In this document: one piece after another, positions 1 to 8,644 of the stretch
Layout: every line of letters begins with the position of its first letter
How positions within the stretch are numbered: the stretch's first letter is position 1
Assembly (NCBI RefSeq): GCF_023061285.1
Contig: NZ_JAKGAM010000009.1
Location: forward strand, 1 to 64,000
Direction of reading: 5' to 3'
Source: Chromohalobacter nigrandesensis
GTDB taxonomy: Bacteria > Pseudomonadota > Gammaproteobacteria > Pseudomonadales > Halomonadaceae
Length of the DNA stretch: 64,000 bases
The notes under the pieces: model-generated
Database searches by the model: none
Told to the model about the DNA's origin: nothing
The model's input: only the letters and a program-made list of their open reading frames with translations
Made by a program: the position numbers and the translations under genes

Positions 1-43
1 ACAGTCAGTACGGAGGATGATTGAGCGCGCGGCCCGGTCAATT

Positions 44-1051
44 TCAGCGCGCAATCTTCATTGCTTGATAAACCCGAAACCGCCGATCATCGGCGAGGAT
101 CGTGAAATCACCGAAGGCCTCTTCCAACAAGCGGGGATACGGCAGGAAGGCGTTGGCCACCAAAATCAGGCTGCCACCCCGTGCCAATTTTTCAGGTGCC
201 TCGCGTATCAAGCGCGCCGCCGGGTCGTAATCGATGGCACGCTCCTGATGAAAAGGCGGGTTACTGACGATAGCGTCGAATTTTCCAGTCACTGCGCTGT
301 AGACATCGCTCTGCCACGCCTCCCCCATTACCCGATTGGCCTCGAGCGTGCGACGTGTCGCGGCCACCGCAAAAGCGTTGAGATCCACCGCCGAGACGCT
401 TGCGCCTCTAACGCCGAGCCAGGCGGCGAGGATGCCGTCACCACATCCCATGTCAAGCAGATGACGCCCGGCAGGATCACCCAGAGCATCGGGCAGCGTC
501 TCGAGCAGCAAGCGCGTGCCGTCATCGAGCTTGCCGTGACCGAATACGCCGGGATGGCTCGCCACGCTGAGCCCCTCGGCCTCGAACGTGGTCCAGGCTG
601 CCTCCGGCGACAGTGACAGCGACGCCGTGCGCGTGGCATACAACGTGCACCGCCGCGCGCTATCCACCTTGCGACATCCGAGCCCCAGCGCGGCCAGCGA
701 TTTGAGCACCCGCTTGACGCCCCCTTGATGCTCGCCGACGACCTGAAGCGGCGTGCCTTCGGGCAACACCGCACACAGCGCCAGCAGCCACCACTCGCCG
801 AGCGCATGCGTCTTGGGCCAGAACAACACGGCGCCTGCGACCGGTGCCTCCAGCGCCGGTGCGAGGTCGTCATAAACTCGCTGCCCACGCCCTAGCCCTC
901 TCCAGGCCTGGCAAATTGCTGCATCTGCGCTCCATACACTACCGCCGACCGCTTCCAGCCAAGCATCGCGAGGCGGCGCAACCCACAGCCAATCGCGATA
1001 ATCGTGGGACTGACGGGCAAGCAACTGGCAAGGCGGCGTCTCGGCGCTCAT
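44..1051 (-). CDS. rsmC: 16S rRNA m2G1207 methyltransferase RsmC
   Basis: SAM-dependent methyltransferase that, in the RsmC family, makes N2-methylguanosine at G1207 of 16S rRNA in the 30S subunit. The 335-aa product has the two-lobed RsmC layout: a divergent N-terminal methyltransferase-like half and a catalytic C-terminal half with the SAM loop MGCGDG (residues 201-206) and the guanine-N2 motif SNPPFH (263-268). Length is close to E. coli RsmC (343 aa). The reading frame is open further upstream, but the ATG at 1051 is chosen because it overlaps the cmoM stop in an ATGA junction, so the two genes are probably translationally coupled. The protein ends 43 bases from the window edge. Confidence 0.9.
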   Translation of the reverse strand: MSAETPPCQLLARQSHDYRDWLWVAPPRDAWLEAVGGSVWSADAAICQAWRGLGRGQRVYDDLAPALEAPVAGAVLFWPKTHALGEWWLLALCAVLPEGTPLQVVGEHQGGVKRVLKSLAALGLGCRKVDSARRCTLYATRTASLSLSPEAAWTTFEAEGLSVASHPGVFGHGKLDDGTRLLLETLPDALGDPAGRHLLDMGCGDGILAAWLGVRGASVSAVDLNAFAVAATRRTLEANRVMGEAWQSDVYSAVTGKFDAIVSNPPFHQERAIDYDPAARLIREAPEKLARGGSLILVANAFLPYPRLLEEAFGDFTILADDRRFRVYQAMKIAR

Positions 1052-1824
1052 GACGCGGTCTCCGGTTTGTACAGGGTGTAATGCAGATAACGTCCCAGGC
1101 GCCAGTGCGGTTCCTGCTGGCAATAACCACGCTCGAGTTCGATCACCTTCTCGAGTTGCTCCGCGGGAGGATCGCGCTCGGCGAGATAATCGTAAAAAAT
1201 TCGCACGCCTGTTACCGCCTTCAGTGACAATCCCGCCGCCGCGATCCATTCGCGCACGTCTGCATCAGTGAGCGGAGAGATCGGCGTCAAGCGTCGGCCC
1301 CTCCCCAGTCCTTCCAAGCGATCATCGAGCGCCTTGTCCAGGTTACCCTTGATCACGTTGGAGAAGCGCAGTGCATCGCGGTTGAAGACCATCAGCGACA
1401 GATACCCGCCCGGCGCCAGCAACGTGGCGAGCTGTTTGAAGGCGGCATGCGGCTCGGCGAGCCATTCCAGTACCGCGTGGCACACGATCAGTTCCCACGG
1501 TCCCGGCGTGCGTTCGGGCAACGTCTGCCAGGTGGCATCGACGGGTGTGACGGTTAGATCATCCATCCCCGCGATGGCACGTTCGCGCATGTCCCGCGAG
1601 GGTTCGACCATGGTGACCGCATGGCCACGTTGCGCCAGCCATATACTCATTTGGCCCAGGCCGGCGCCCACGTCCAGGGCGGGACGACCGTCGGCGGGCA
1701 ATTCATTGGGTAACACGTGCTCCAGCACCGCCAGACGAATCGCACCTCGCGGCGTCCCGTAGAGGCCATGCTCAAACTTGTCGGCCAAGCCGTCGAATAT
1801 GCGGTCATGAGTGACCAATGACAT
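1048..1824 (-). CDS. cmoM: tRNA 5-carboxymethoxyuridine methyltransferase CmoM (SmtA)
   Basis: Class I SAM methyltransferase expected to methylate the carboxyl group of cmo5U at the wobble base of tRNA. The SAM loop (LDVGAGLGQ) sits near the N-terminus. Several stretches characteristic of E. coli CmoM are visible: the N-terminal FDGLADKF...YGT segment, CHAVLEWLAEP in the middle, and the C-terminal YCQQEPHWRLGRYLHYT. The start is uncertain. The ATG at 1824 has a GAGGGG directly against it; a TTG at 1818 has the same element at a better 6-base spacing; a TTG at 1860 would add 12 residues. It is the first gene of a cmoM-rsmC pair joined by an ATGA overlap. Confidence 0.85.
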   Translation of the reverse strand: MSLVTHDRIFDGLADKFEHGLYGTPRGAIRLAVLEHVLPNELPADGRPALDVGAGLGQMSIWLAQRGHAVTMVEPSRDMRERAIAGMDDLTVTPVDATWQTLPERTPGPWELIVCHAVLEWLAEPHAAFKQLATLLAPGGYLSLMVFNRDALRFSNVIKGNLDKALDDRLEGLGRGRRLTPISPLTDADVREWIAAAGLSLKAVTGVRIFYDYLAERDPPAEQLEKVIELERGYCQQEPHWRLGRYLHYTLYKPETAS

Positions 1825-2080
1825 CCCCTCGCTATACAGCGTTTTCTTAAATGTCGGCAATTGAAGACACTTTTCTACTCAAGCCTGGCACTGGAATGTA
1901 AAAAAGGAGTAGTCTAGCGTTGCTGGACGTATGCCTCCAGCCCAGACCACACGGGGCTTTCAATCACAGTGCATGGCGTCGGCACGATACGCATGACGTC
2001 ACTTGATCGCGTTCCGGCCGGTGGCCGGCGAAATAGTGCCATTCCCACGCCCGCGTGGCTGTCGTAGAGGACACGAGACC

Positions 2081-4543
2081 TTGGCTCCACATACCTTGCC
2101 TCCGTCGCTGACCGAGTTGCTGGAAGTATCAGGCATTGCACTCACGATTGCCGATGGCGATCAACCCGGCTGCCCCTTGATATTCGTCAACAAGGGCTTC
2201 GAGCAGCTTACCGGCTATACTCGCGAGGAAGTGCTGGGGCGCTCCTGCCATCTGCTACAGACAGGCGATGCGGAGGCCAATCACCGCCTGCAACGCGCCA
2301 TCGATGAGCGCACACCGCTGACACTGACCCTCGAAAACCGTCGCAAGGACGGCACAGGTTTCGACAGCGAACTGATGCTGGCACCGTTATATAGTCAGGA
2401 AGGACATTGCTACCTGATCAGCGTGCAGCGCGACATCGATGAACAGCACCGGTCGCGCACCCGCTGGCGCGCCCAAGGCCATCTGCTCGAACAGCTCAGT
2501 GCCCAGGTGCCCGGCGTGCTGTTTCAATATCGGCAGTGGCCCAACGGACAAGGCTGCTTTCCCTACATCAGCCCCCGACTGACCGATTATTGCGGCATCG
2601 ACCGAGACCCTCTGCAACAAGATGCCGAGACGTTACTGGCCCGGATCGCCCCGGAGGATCGACAGCAGCTGCGCAGCGCCCTTACATGCTCCGCTGCGTC
2701 ACTCAGGCTATGGCAAAAGGCCTTTCGTTACCATCATCCCACTCGGGGGCTGCGCTGGCTGGAATGCGTCGCCATGCCCACACGTCTCGCCAACGGTGGC
2801 ACCCTGTGGCATGGCTATTTGACCGATGTCACCGCGCGTAAGCTTGCTACCGAGCGCATGGCGCTGGCAGAGACGGTTTTCGACAGTACCCATGACGGCA
2901 TCCTCGTGACCGATGCCGACAAACGCATCATCGATGTCAATCCCGCCTTCACGCAGTTGACCGGATACAGTGCCGAGGAAGCCTTAGGGCGCACGCCCCA
3001 CTTACTGTCCTCGGGCAAGCACAATGCACAGTTCTATACCAGCCTGTTCACTACCGTACACCAGCACGGATACTGGACAGGCGATATCTGGAACGTTCGC
3101 AAGGATGGTAGTCAGCTCATCGAGAGCGTCACCATCTCGGCGATCCACGATGCTCAGGGCGCCATCACGCATTACATCGCCGTATTCCGCGATATCACCC
3201 AGAAGCATCTGAAACAAGCACGCCTGGAGCGGCGCGCCACCTATGACCCGCTCACCAGCCTGTTCAACCGTGATCATTTTGGCGGTGCGCTGGAAAATCT
3301 GCTCTCCGGGCTTTCCTACACCGGCATCGGGATCGCCGTACTATTCATCGATCTCGACGACTTCAAACCGATCAACGATACATACGGCCACGCGGCAGGC
3401 GATGAAGCCCTGGTGATCATCGCCCAGCGGCTCAAGCAGCAGACACGCAGCACCGACCTGGTCGCGCGGCTAGGGGGCGACGAGTTCGTCATTGCCCTGG
3501 CGGGCATGCGCAGCGCGGAAAAAGCCGAGAAGGTCGCCTTCAAGATCCTCGACGACTTGATCAGTCCCATCCACCTGCGCAACGAACACAGCATCACGCT
3601 CTCCGCATCCATAGGGGTCGCCTATACCGAAGACAGCCAATTCACCGCGAACGCGTTGATCGCAGCCGCCGATAGCGCCATGTACGAAGCCAAGAGCCAA
3701 GGCAAGAACCGCGTCGCGATGAGCCAGCGCCACTCAAGCGATGGTGACGATCTCTACACGCGCCTGCAAAGTGCCCTGGAGCAAGAGGAATTGGCGCTGT
3801 TCTATCAGCCCATCCTGTCGCTGGCAGACGAGCGCATCGTCAGCTTCGAAGCGCTGGTACGCTGGTATCACCCCGAGCAGGGCTTGCTCGCACCGCACCA
3901 TTTCATCGATATCGTCAATCACTCCTCGCTGGAGTGTGCCTACAGTACCTGGCTCGTCCATCAGGCCGCGCGCACCGCCCAACGCTTTCAGGCTTTCCAC
4001 ATGGCGGTCACCGTGAGCATTAACGTCACGCGCGATCAGGTCGAGTCCGGCCAGCTCGCGGAAGACATGGCGCAAGCACGCAAGCGTCATGCCCTCGCCT
4101 CGCCGTTCCTCAATGTAGAGGTCGTGGAAACCGCCCAATTCCATGACATCGACCTGGCCTACAATCAGCTCCAGCACGCACGCCAACTCGGCGCCCAAAT
4201 CGCCCTCGACGACTTCGGCTCTGGCGTCTCATCGCTGACATACGCCAGCCAGCTTCCCATCGATATCGTCAAGATCGATCAGGCGGCCATTCGCCACCTC
4301 GTCGAGCAGCCGCAACAACGTCGTTTCGTCAGCGGTATCATCGACATGGCGCATGCCATGCAGCGCATCGTACTTGCCGAAGGCGTCGAAACCCCCGAGC
4401 AGCTCGAGGTCCTGCGTCAAATGGGCTGCGACATGGCGCAAGGCTTTCTTATCGGCCATCCTCTGCCAAGCAATGAGCTCGAAGCGCACTACCTTGCCGG
4501 CACGTCCCAACTTCTCTATCCACTGGCGTTACAGACGCAATAA
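2081..4543 (+). CDS. LOV-like PAS / PAS / PAS / GGDEF / EAL cyclic-di-GMP enzyme
   Basis: Predicted cytoplasmic c-di-GMP cyclase/phosphodiesterase of about 820 aa without membrane segments. Order: PAS1 (about 15-125), PAS2 (about 125-250), PAS3 (about 255-380), GGDEF (about 385-545), EAL (about 560-800). The cyclase active site GGDEF is intact at 465-469 and the product-inhibition site RSTD lies five residues before it. The EAL half keeps EAL (590-592), DDFGSG, KID and EGVET, so both activities are plausible. PAS1 looks like a LOV domain: it has Cys56 in RSCHLLQ at the flavin-adduct position, NKGF, LENRRKDG and a C-terminal SVQRDID. No good ATG exists at the N-terminus; TTG 2081 is chosen because GAGG lies about 10 bases upstream, while a TTG at 2003 lacks such a site. 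Confidence 0.88.
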   Translation: MAPHTLPPSLTELLEVSGIALTIADGDQPGCPLIFVNKGFEQLTGYTREEVLGRSCHLLQTGDAEANHRLQRAIDERTPLTLTLENRRKDGTGFDSELMLAPLYSQEGHCYLISVQRDIDEQHRSRTRWRAQGHLLEQLSAQVPGVLFQYRQWPNGQGCFPYISPRLTDYCGIDRDPLQQDAETLLARIAPEDRQQLRSALTCSAASLRLWQKAFRYHHPTRGLRWLECVAMPTRLANGGTLWHGYLTDVTARKLATERMALAETVFDSTHDGILVTDADKRIIDVNPAFTQLTGYSAEEALGRTPHLLSSGKHNAQFYTSLFTTVHQHGYWTGDIWNVRKDGSQLIESVTISAIHDAQGAITHYIAVFRDITQKHLKQARLERRATYDPLTSLFNRDHFGGALENLLSGLSYTGIGIAVLFIDLDDFKPINDTYGHAAGDEALVIIAQRLKQQTRSTDLVARLGGDEFVIALAGMRSAEKAEKVAFKILDDLISPIHLRNEHSITLSASIGVAYTEDSQFTANALIAAADSAMYEAKSQGKNRVAMSQRHSSDGDDLYTRLQSALEQEELALFYQPILSLADERIVSFEALVRWYHPEQGLLAPHHFIDIVNHSSLECAYSTWLVHQAARTAQRFQAFHMAVTVSINVTRDQVESGQLAEDMAQARKRHALASPFLNVEVVETAQFHDIDLAYNQLQHARQLGAQIALDDFGSGVSSLTYASQLPIDIVKIDQAAIRHLVEQPQQRRFVSGIIDMAHAMQRIVLAEGVETPEQLEVLRQMGCDMAQGFLIGHPLPSNELEAHYLAGTSQLLYPLALQTQ

Positions 4544-4567
4544 AGGCTTACCAAAGCCTGCCACGGG

Positions 4568-4596
4568 TTTATCCCGAGCCCCGGTACGCTTATAAT
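4568..4596 (+). promoter_or_regulatory. Candidate sigma70 promoter of tRNA-Arg
   Basis: A perfect TATAAT (4591-4596) lies 15 bases before the tRNA, with a weak TTTATC -35 box (4568-4573) at 17-base spacing. Confidence 0.5.
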
Positions 4597-4610
4597 ATCA
4601 ACCCCGCCAC

Positions 4611-4687
4611 GCCCCCGTAGCTCAGCTGGATAGAGCAATCCCCTCCTAAGGGATAGGTCATAGGTTCGAACCCTATCGGGGGCGCCA
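4611..4687 (+). tRNA. tRNA-Arg (anticodon CCT)
   Basis: A complete 77-base cloverleaf. The acceptor GCCCCCG pairs with CGGGGGC, and the discriminator G and an encoded CCA follow. The D arm is GCTC...GAGC. The anticodon stem ATCCC/GGGAT frames the loop CTCCTAA, giving anticodon CCT (reads AGG). The T arm carries GGTTCGAACC. It has its own promoter-like box and a terminator, so it appears to be a single-gene unit. Confidence 0.97.
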
Positions 4688-4707
4688 TCGTGCCTCAAGC
4701 GCCGACG

Positions 4708-4740
4708 CCAAGACACCTTCTAGAGACGTCTTGGTTTTTG
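4708..4740 (+). terminator. Rho-independent terminator after tRNA-Arg
   Basis: CCAAGAC (4708-4714) pairs with GTCTTGG (4728-4734), followed by TTTTTG. Confidence 0.8.
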
Positions 4741-4871
4741 TCTCGTGATAGTCCCTTCAAAGCGTTATTCATCCGAATTTTTATTATAAAGTTTGTTAAC
4801 ATTACGATAATTGCGTAATATCTCCACGCCTTCTAAGGCTAATTAAAATTCGATTTACGCAAGGGAATCTC

Positions 4872-5387
4872 ATGAATCTAAAAATGACTGCGGCAGCCAT
4901 CTGCGCAGCAGGAATGCTATCGCTATCCGGTTGCGCCAGCATCGTCGGTGACAAGGATCAGCAAATCACGATCAACAGTACGCCATCTCAGGCAGACCTA
5001 GTGATCACGGACGAAACCAATCAGGAAATTTTTCAGGGAGAAACGCCGACCACCGTCACGCTAAAGAAAGCGGATGGCTCCTACTTCGGAGGCAAGGAGT
5101 ATAACGTCACCCTCAGTAAAGACGGCTATGAATCACGGGCCATCTCTATTTCCAGCTCACCCAATGGCTGGTACATCGGGGGGAACATTCTCTTCGGCGG
5201 CCTCATCGGCTGGTTGATCGTGGATCCACTGACAGGCGCCATGTATACGCTTAGCCCCGATGAGATCAACGGCAACTTGGGAGAGAGCGTCGCCCAGCAT
5301 GAAGGCTCTCAAGAGCTGAACCTGGTACTTCTCAAGGACGTTCCCGACAACTTGCGCAACGATATGCAGCTCCTGGGGAAAATCTAA
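4872..5387 (+). CDS. Putative lipoprotein with PEGA-like region
   Basis: A 171-aa predicted lipoprotein of unknown function. The signal peptide ends in a lipobox LSGC (Cys21), and the residue after the Cys is not Asp, which suggests outer-membrane sorting. The mature part begins with a short beta-rich, PEGA-like region (ITINSTPSQADLVI, then a glycyl extension and KDGYESR). It then has a Gly/Ile-rich hydrophobic hairpin (about residues 100-125) that may insert in a membrane. The start has a clear AAGGGA site 8 bases upstream. The 130-base leader is strikingly AT-rich compared with neighbouring DNA. It is first in a small patch behind tRNA-Arg that reads like acquired DNA. Confidence 0.75.
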   Translation: MNLKMTAAAICAAGMLSLSGCASIVGDKDQQITINSTPSQADLVITDETNQEIFQGETPTTVTLKKADGSYFGGKEYNVTLSKDGYESRAISISSSPNGWYIGGNILFGGLIGWLIVDPLTGAMYTLSPDEINGNLGESVAQHEGSQELNLVLLKDVPDNLRNDMQLLGKI

Positions 5388-5394
5388 ACTGCCC

Positions 5395-5422
5395 ATTGGG
5401 GTCGCGCCTTCGCGGCCCCAAT
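5395..5422 (+). terminator. Candidate terminator hairpin after the lipoprotein gene
   Basis: ATTGGGGTCGCG (5395-5406) pairs with CGCGGCCCCAAT (5411-5422) around CCTT. The downstream tract is pyrimidine-rich but not a clean T run. Confidence 0.5.
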
Positions 5423-5535
5423 AGCCCTCTCTTTCCCAGATAAACCTAATTTCCTCGATACTGAATACTGCGACACCCATTGTCGCTACCTTCCTCGATA
5501 CTCCTTGCCTACCTCAACGTGCAATGGAGTTCGGT

Positions 5536-6243
5536 ATGAGCAAGGGAGTGGTGACGCAGTTAGCGTCGTATATCGCACGCAAGAAAGGTAATACCGAGAA
5601 CGCAGCAGCACGAGCATTAAAGGATGAGCAGCTCGCGTTGTGGGTGTCGGATCGCGATCACTGGCGGGATAGCTGTCCGTTGAATGCCGATCTCGCCGAT
5701 GGCCTCACGCTCGTCCCTGTCATCGACGATCGCGTGGCGACGGCTACCACCGATGGACGCAGTATCTATTTCGATGCACGTTTCAGTGCGACGCTCGAAG
5801 CAGAGCATCGCCGTTATCTACAGGCGCACCTGACCTGGCACTGTGCCTTGGGCTATCTACTTCCTGTTTCATCGTCCTCCGATATGTGGCACCTGGCATG
5901 GGACCATGAGATCAACAGCTTGCTATTGCAGCAGGGTTATATGCTGCCGACTTCGGCCGTATTGTTCTTCTCGAAAGTCCCGTATCCCGCTCACGAAGTG
6001 CATGATTGGCTACTCTCTCACCCTGCGCTTGAACAGGAAGCCACGACCGACCGCCTGTATGAAGAGTGCGTCGTGCCACTTCTTTCCTCACAGGCAAGCC
6101 TCGACCCGGATTTCATGCCAACGCCACCCGACAGCAGGCTCGTCGAGACATGGCGCTCCCACACTCGGATGCTCGCCAATGACTACCAGTGGACGCATCA
6201 CCTCCCCCTGCCCATCGCGACACGCCTGAAGCATTTGTCATAG
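5536..6243 (+). CDS. DUF2201-like putative metallopeptidase-domain protein
   Basis: A 235-aa cytoplasmic protein resembling the N-terminal putative metallopeptidase domain (DUF2201 type) found with VWA-like domains. The diagnostic part is HLTWHCALGY, an HxxxH on a helix, followed about 20 residues later by DMWHLAWDHEIN and an LPTSA loop. In the family the first element resembles a metal-binding helix and the second is the 'elected' Asp/Asn helix. The usual C-terminal VWA-like domain is absent, so this is either a stand-alone domain or a truncated descendant. The start at 5536 is preferred over ATG 5524 because TGGAG lies about 6 bases before it. It precedes a WYL regulator on the same strand. 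Function is unknown. Confidence 0.55.
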   Translation: MSKGVVTQLASYIARKKGNTENAAARALKDEQLALWVSDRDHWRDSCPLNADLADGLTLVPVIDDRVATATTDGRSIYFDARFSATLEAEHRRYLQAHLTWHCALGYLLPVSSSSDMWHLAWDHEINSLLLQQGYMLPTSAVLFFSKVPYPAHEVHDWLLSHPALEQEATTDRLYEECVVPLLSSQASLDPDFMPTPPDSRLVETWRSHTRMLANDYQWTHHLPLPIATRLKHLS

Positions 6244-6341
6244 CACGACATGGCGGACCGAATACCCGAATTTTCTAAAGAAACTTAGGCCAAGGCCGAT
6301 AACCTTTATGTAATAAAACGTAACTATTCCCCGAGGATGCC

Positions 6342-7376
6342 ATGCCCCACGTCCGCGATACGCTCTTTCGTTACCTCACACTGTTGCAGCTAATTCCCCG
6401 CAGCCCGGGCCGCATCGCGACCCCCGTGCTGCTGGAGAAGCTTCGCGAACGCGGTTTCATGGTCGATACTCGCTCGCTGCAACGCGACCTTCGCGACAAA
6501 TTGGCGCTGCACTTCCCCCTGATCTGCGACGATACACAAAAGCCCTTTCGCTGGTATTTCGACCGTCAGTTTCAAAGCAACCTCCCGGCCCTGGATTTAC
6601 CCAGCGCCCTCACGCTCGTGCTCGCCGAAGAATATCTCAAGGGCATTCTACCCCCCGTCGTCCTGGGGCAACTATCTCCCCAATTCGCCGATGCACACCG
6701 GCTACTCGACGATCTGGAAGGCAACAGCTTGAGTCAATGGCGAAAACGTGTCCGCGCCATTCCCAACGGCAAAGCGCTTCTTCCTGCCTCCGTCGACGCC
6801 TCCATATGGCAAGGCGTGACGCAGGCCTTGCTGGAAAACAAGGCCATCGAGGTACGCTACCTTTCACGGAGTCGTGAGGAGTACAAGATACTGACTCTCC
6901 ACCCGCAGGGGCTCGTCAGCCGTCACAGTGTTACCTATATCGTGGCGACCGTGGATAACTACAGCGATCTGCGACAGTTCGCACTACACCGCATACACCA
7001 AGCGACCAACAGCCAAATACCATGGCGCGAAACCCCGGGATTCGATCTCGATGCATATATCGCCGATGGCGCTTTCGGTTATCGACAATCGCGCGATGAT
7101 GTCCACCTGATTGCCAATGTCGCCCCGCAAGTCGCCTGGCTATTGACCGAAACACCGTTAGCGAGTGAGCAAGAATTGACGCCGCTGCCGCATAGTCAGT
7201 GGCAACGACTCAGCGTCGAATTGCCCGACGATCAGCAAACACTCTGGTGGCTGAAAGGCATGGGCGCCAATGTGGAGGTGCTGGAACCCTGTGCCTGGCG
7301 TGAGGAAATACGCGACGATGCCCGCCGTATTCTGGCGCAATCATCCTGGGAAGCAACCATGGAAACCGAGACGTAG
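6342..7376 (+). CDS. WYL-domain transcriptional regulator
   Basis: A 344-aa regulator of the HTH-WYL-WCX type. The N-terminal winged helix (about 1-80) contains LEKLRERGFMVDTRSLQRDL, typical of the DeoR-like HTH of WYL proteins. The WYL core (about 155-235) includes IEVRYLSRSREEYKILTLHPQGLV and later YIVATVDNYSDLRQFALHRI. The C-terminal WCX-like part includes LWWLKGMGANVEVLEP. WYL domains are thought to sense nucleic acids or nucleotides, and such regulators often sit next to stress or defence genes. A GAGGA site precedes the ATG. The upstream partner is the DUF2201-like gene 98 bases away; no known defence effector is adjacent. Confidence 0.85.
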   Translation: MPHVRDTLFRYLTLLQLIPRSPGRIATPVLLEKLRERGFMVDTRSLQRDLRDKLALHFPLICDDTQKPFRWYFDRQFQSNLPALDLPSALTLVLAEEYLKGILPPVVLGQLSPQFADAHRLLDDLEGNSLSQWRKRVRAIPNGKALLPASVDASIWQGVTQALLENKAIEVRYLSRSREEYKILTLHPQGLVSRHSVTYIVATVDNYSDLRQFALHRIHQATNSQIPWRETPGFDLDAYIADGAFGYRQSRDDVHLIANVAPQVAWLLTETPLASEQELTPLPHSQWQRLSVELPDDQQTLWWLKGMGANVEVLEPCAWREEIRDDARRILAQSSWEATMETET

Positions 7377-7440
7377 CATCCTGCCATTTCCATACATATT
7401 CTTACTAAAAAATATCAAACCTTACAGATGCACATTAAAA

Positions 7441-7465
7441 AAGCCGGCTCGCAATGAGCCGGCTT
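7441..7465. terminator. Bidirectional terminator between WYL gene and porin
   Basis: AAGCCGGCTC (7441-7450) and GAGCCGGCTT (7456-7465) form a perfect 10-bp stem with a 5-base loop. A-rich sequence on the left and TCGTTTT on the right suit termination in both directions for two convergent genes. Confidence 0.8.
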
Positions 7466-7507
7466 CGTTTTGGCCGCGACCTTCAAGATCGCTGGGGCAT
7501 CGACAAC

Positions 7508-8644
7508 TTAGAACCCGTAGTAAGCACCCACGGCAACACCGTCGCCTTTGTCGTTGGTACGGTCATACTTCGCGTACTCAACGAAGGTGTACATCGTCGG
7601 AGAAAGGTTGTACGTGGCGCCCAAGGCGAATTCGTTGAAGCTGTCATCGCCATTATAGTCACCCGGGCCGTCATAGCCAGCCGGGTTGGCTGCACCAGCG
7701 ACTTCTTCATCGGCATCGACGCGCTGATAGGAGCCGTAGACATCGCCGAAGCCGTAGCCGTAGCGGGCACCGAGGGCATAGCGCATGATGTCGCCATCGT
7801 CACTGCCCATTTTGACGTCGGTATTCTCGACCTTGGCAGAAACACGCAGCGCATCCATGGTGTACTGCGCATTCAAGCCATAGGCCTTGAATTCGACTTC
7901 GTCGGAACCGTTGGTCAGCTTGTAGTTATCGAGGTCGTCATAGACGCCTGCGAGAGAAAAGGCACCAGCAGTGTACTTCACGCCACCGAAGAAGGACGCG
8001 TTGGAGTCATCGTCCTGTTCGTAGCCGTTGGCGTTAGGTACTAGGGCTTCGTCAGGGTCACCCAAACCTACGTCGCGGTTAGCATCGCCATCGCCCTTGA
8101 ATTGCGTACCAACGGCGAATTGCAGACCACCCAGCGAGGGAGAGAGATACCGGAGTTTATCCCCTTCACGGTCGCCGTCTTCGAAGAAGTTACCCACATC
8201 GATTGTGGAATCGGTGACGTCGAAATACTCGTTGTTGGAGATCGGGTCCTGAATCCAGTCGTCGATCAACGGATCCCAGGTACCGCCACGCACATCACCG
8301 AAGTTACCCTTCAAGCCCATATAAGCTTGGTCAGTGCTATCCAGACCACCGCCGCCTTCAGCGTTAGTCTTGGAATCAGCGTCGTATTCCAACTCGGCCT
8401 TGAAGTAGCCGGTCAGGCCCGGGTTGATGATGTGCTGGCCGGAGAAACCGATGGTCGAACCGTTGTCGCCCAACTGATCTTCGGAGTCGCCGTCTGCGTT
8501 ATCAACATCCGAATAGACCAACTGAACGTTGCCGTACAGGTCGAGTTGAGTGCCGTCTTGGTTGTAGATGGTGGCAGCCTGGGCAGCACCTGCGGAGGCG
8601 CCCAAGGCACCGGCAACGGCAGTCGCTAAGAGTGTCTTTTTCAT
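7508..8644 (-). CDS. Gram-negative outer membrane porin
   Basis: A 378-aa outer-membrane beta-barrel of the general porin family (Porin_4-like). The signal peptide is MKKTLLATAVAG...AAQA, cleaved before ATIY. The first strand reads QLDLYGNVQLVYSD, and the chain ends YYGF with the C-terminal Phe required by the barrel assembly machinery. The loops are extremely rich in Asp, Glu and Gly, including DGDSEDQLGDNGS and GDGDANRDVGLGDPDE, fitting a surface protein of a halophile. The start is moved to ATG 8644, where the signal peptide begins, with AAGGA upstream. It is a single gene with its own long leader. Confidence 0.9.
   Translation of the reverse strand: MKKTLLATAVAGALGASAGAAQAATIYNQDGTQLDLYGNVQLVYSDVDNADGDSEDQLGDNGSTIGFSGQHIINPGLTGYFKAELEYDADSKTNAEGGGGLDSTDQAYMGLKGNFGDVRGGTWDPLIDDWIQDPISNNEYFDVTDSTIDVGNFFEDGDREGDKLRYLSPSLGGLQFAVGTQFKGDGDANRDVGLGDPDEALVPNANGYEQDDDSNASFFGGVKYTAGAFSLAGVYDDLDNYKLTNGSDEVEFKAYGLNAQYTMDALRVSAKVENTDVKMGSDDGDIMRYALGARYGYGFGDVYGSYQRVDADEEVAGAANPAGYDGPGDYNGDDSFNEFALGATYNLSPTMYTFVEYAKYDRTNDKGDGVAVGAYYGF

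Noticed and set aside
4660-4687. tRNA-Arg 3' end as an attachment site
   Set aside because: I looked for a second copy of the T-arm/acceptor sequence downstream and saw none in the window, and there is no integrase gene.
4516-4716. Minus-strand open frame of 66 codons
   Set aside because: It is the antisense of the tRNA-Arg gene; its RTYDLSLRRG-like text is a common artefact of translating tRNAs.
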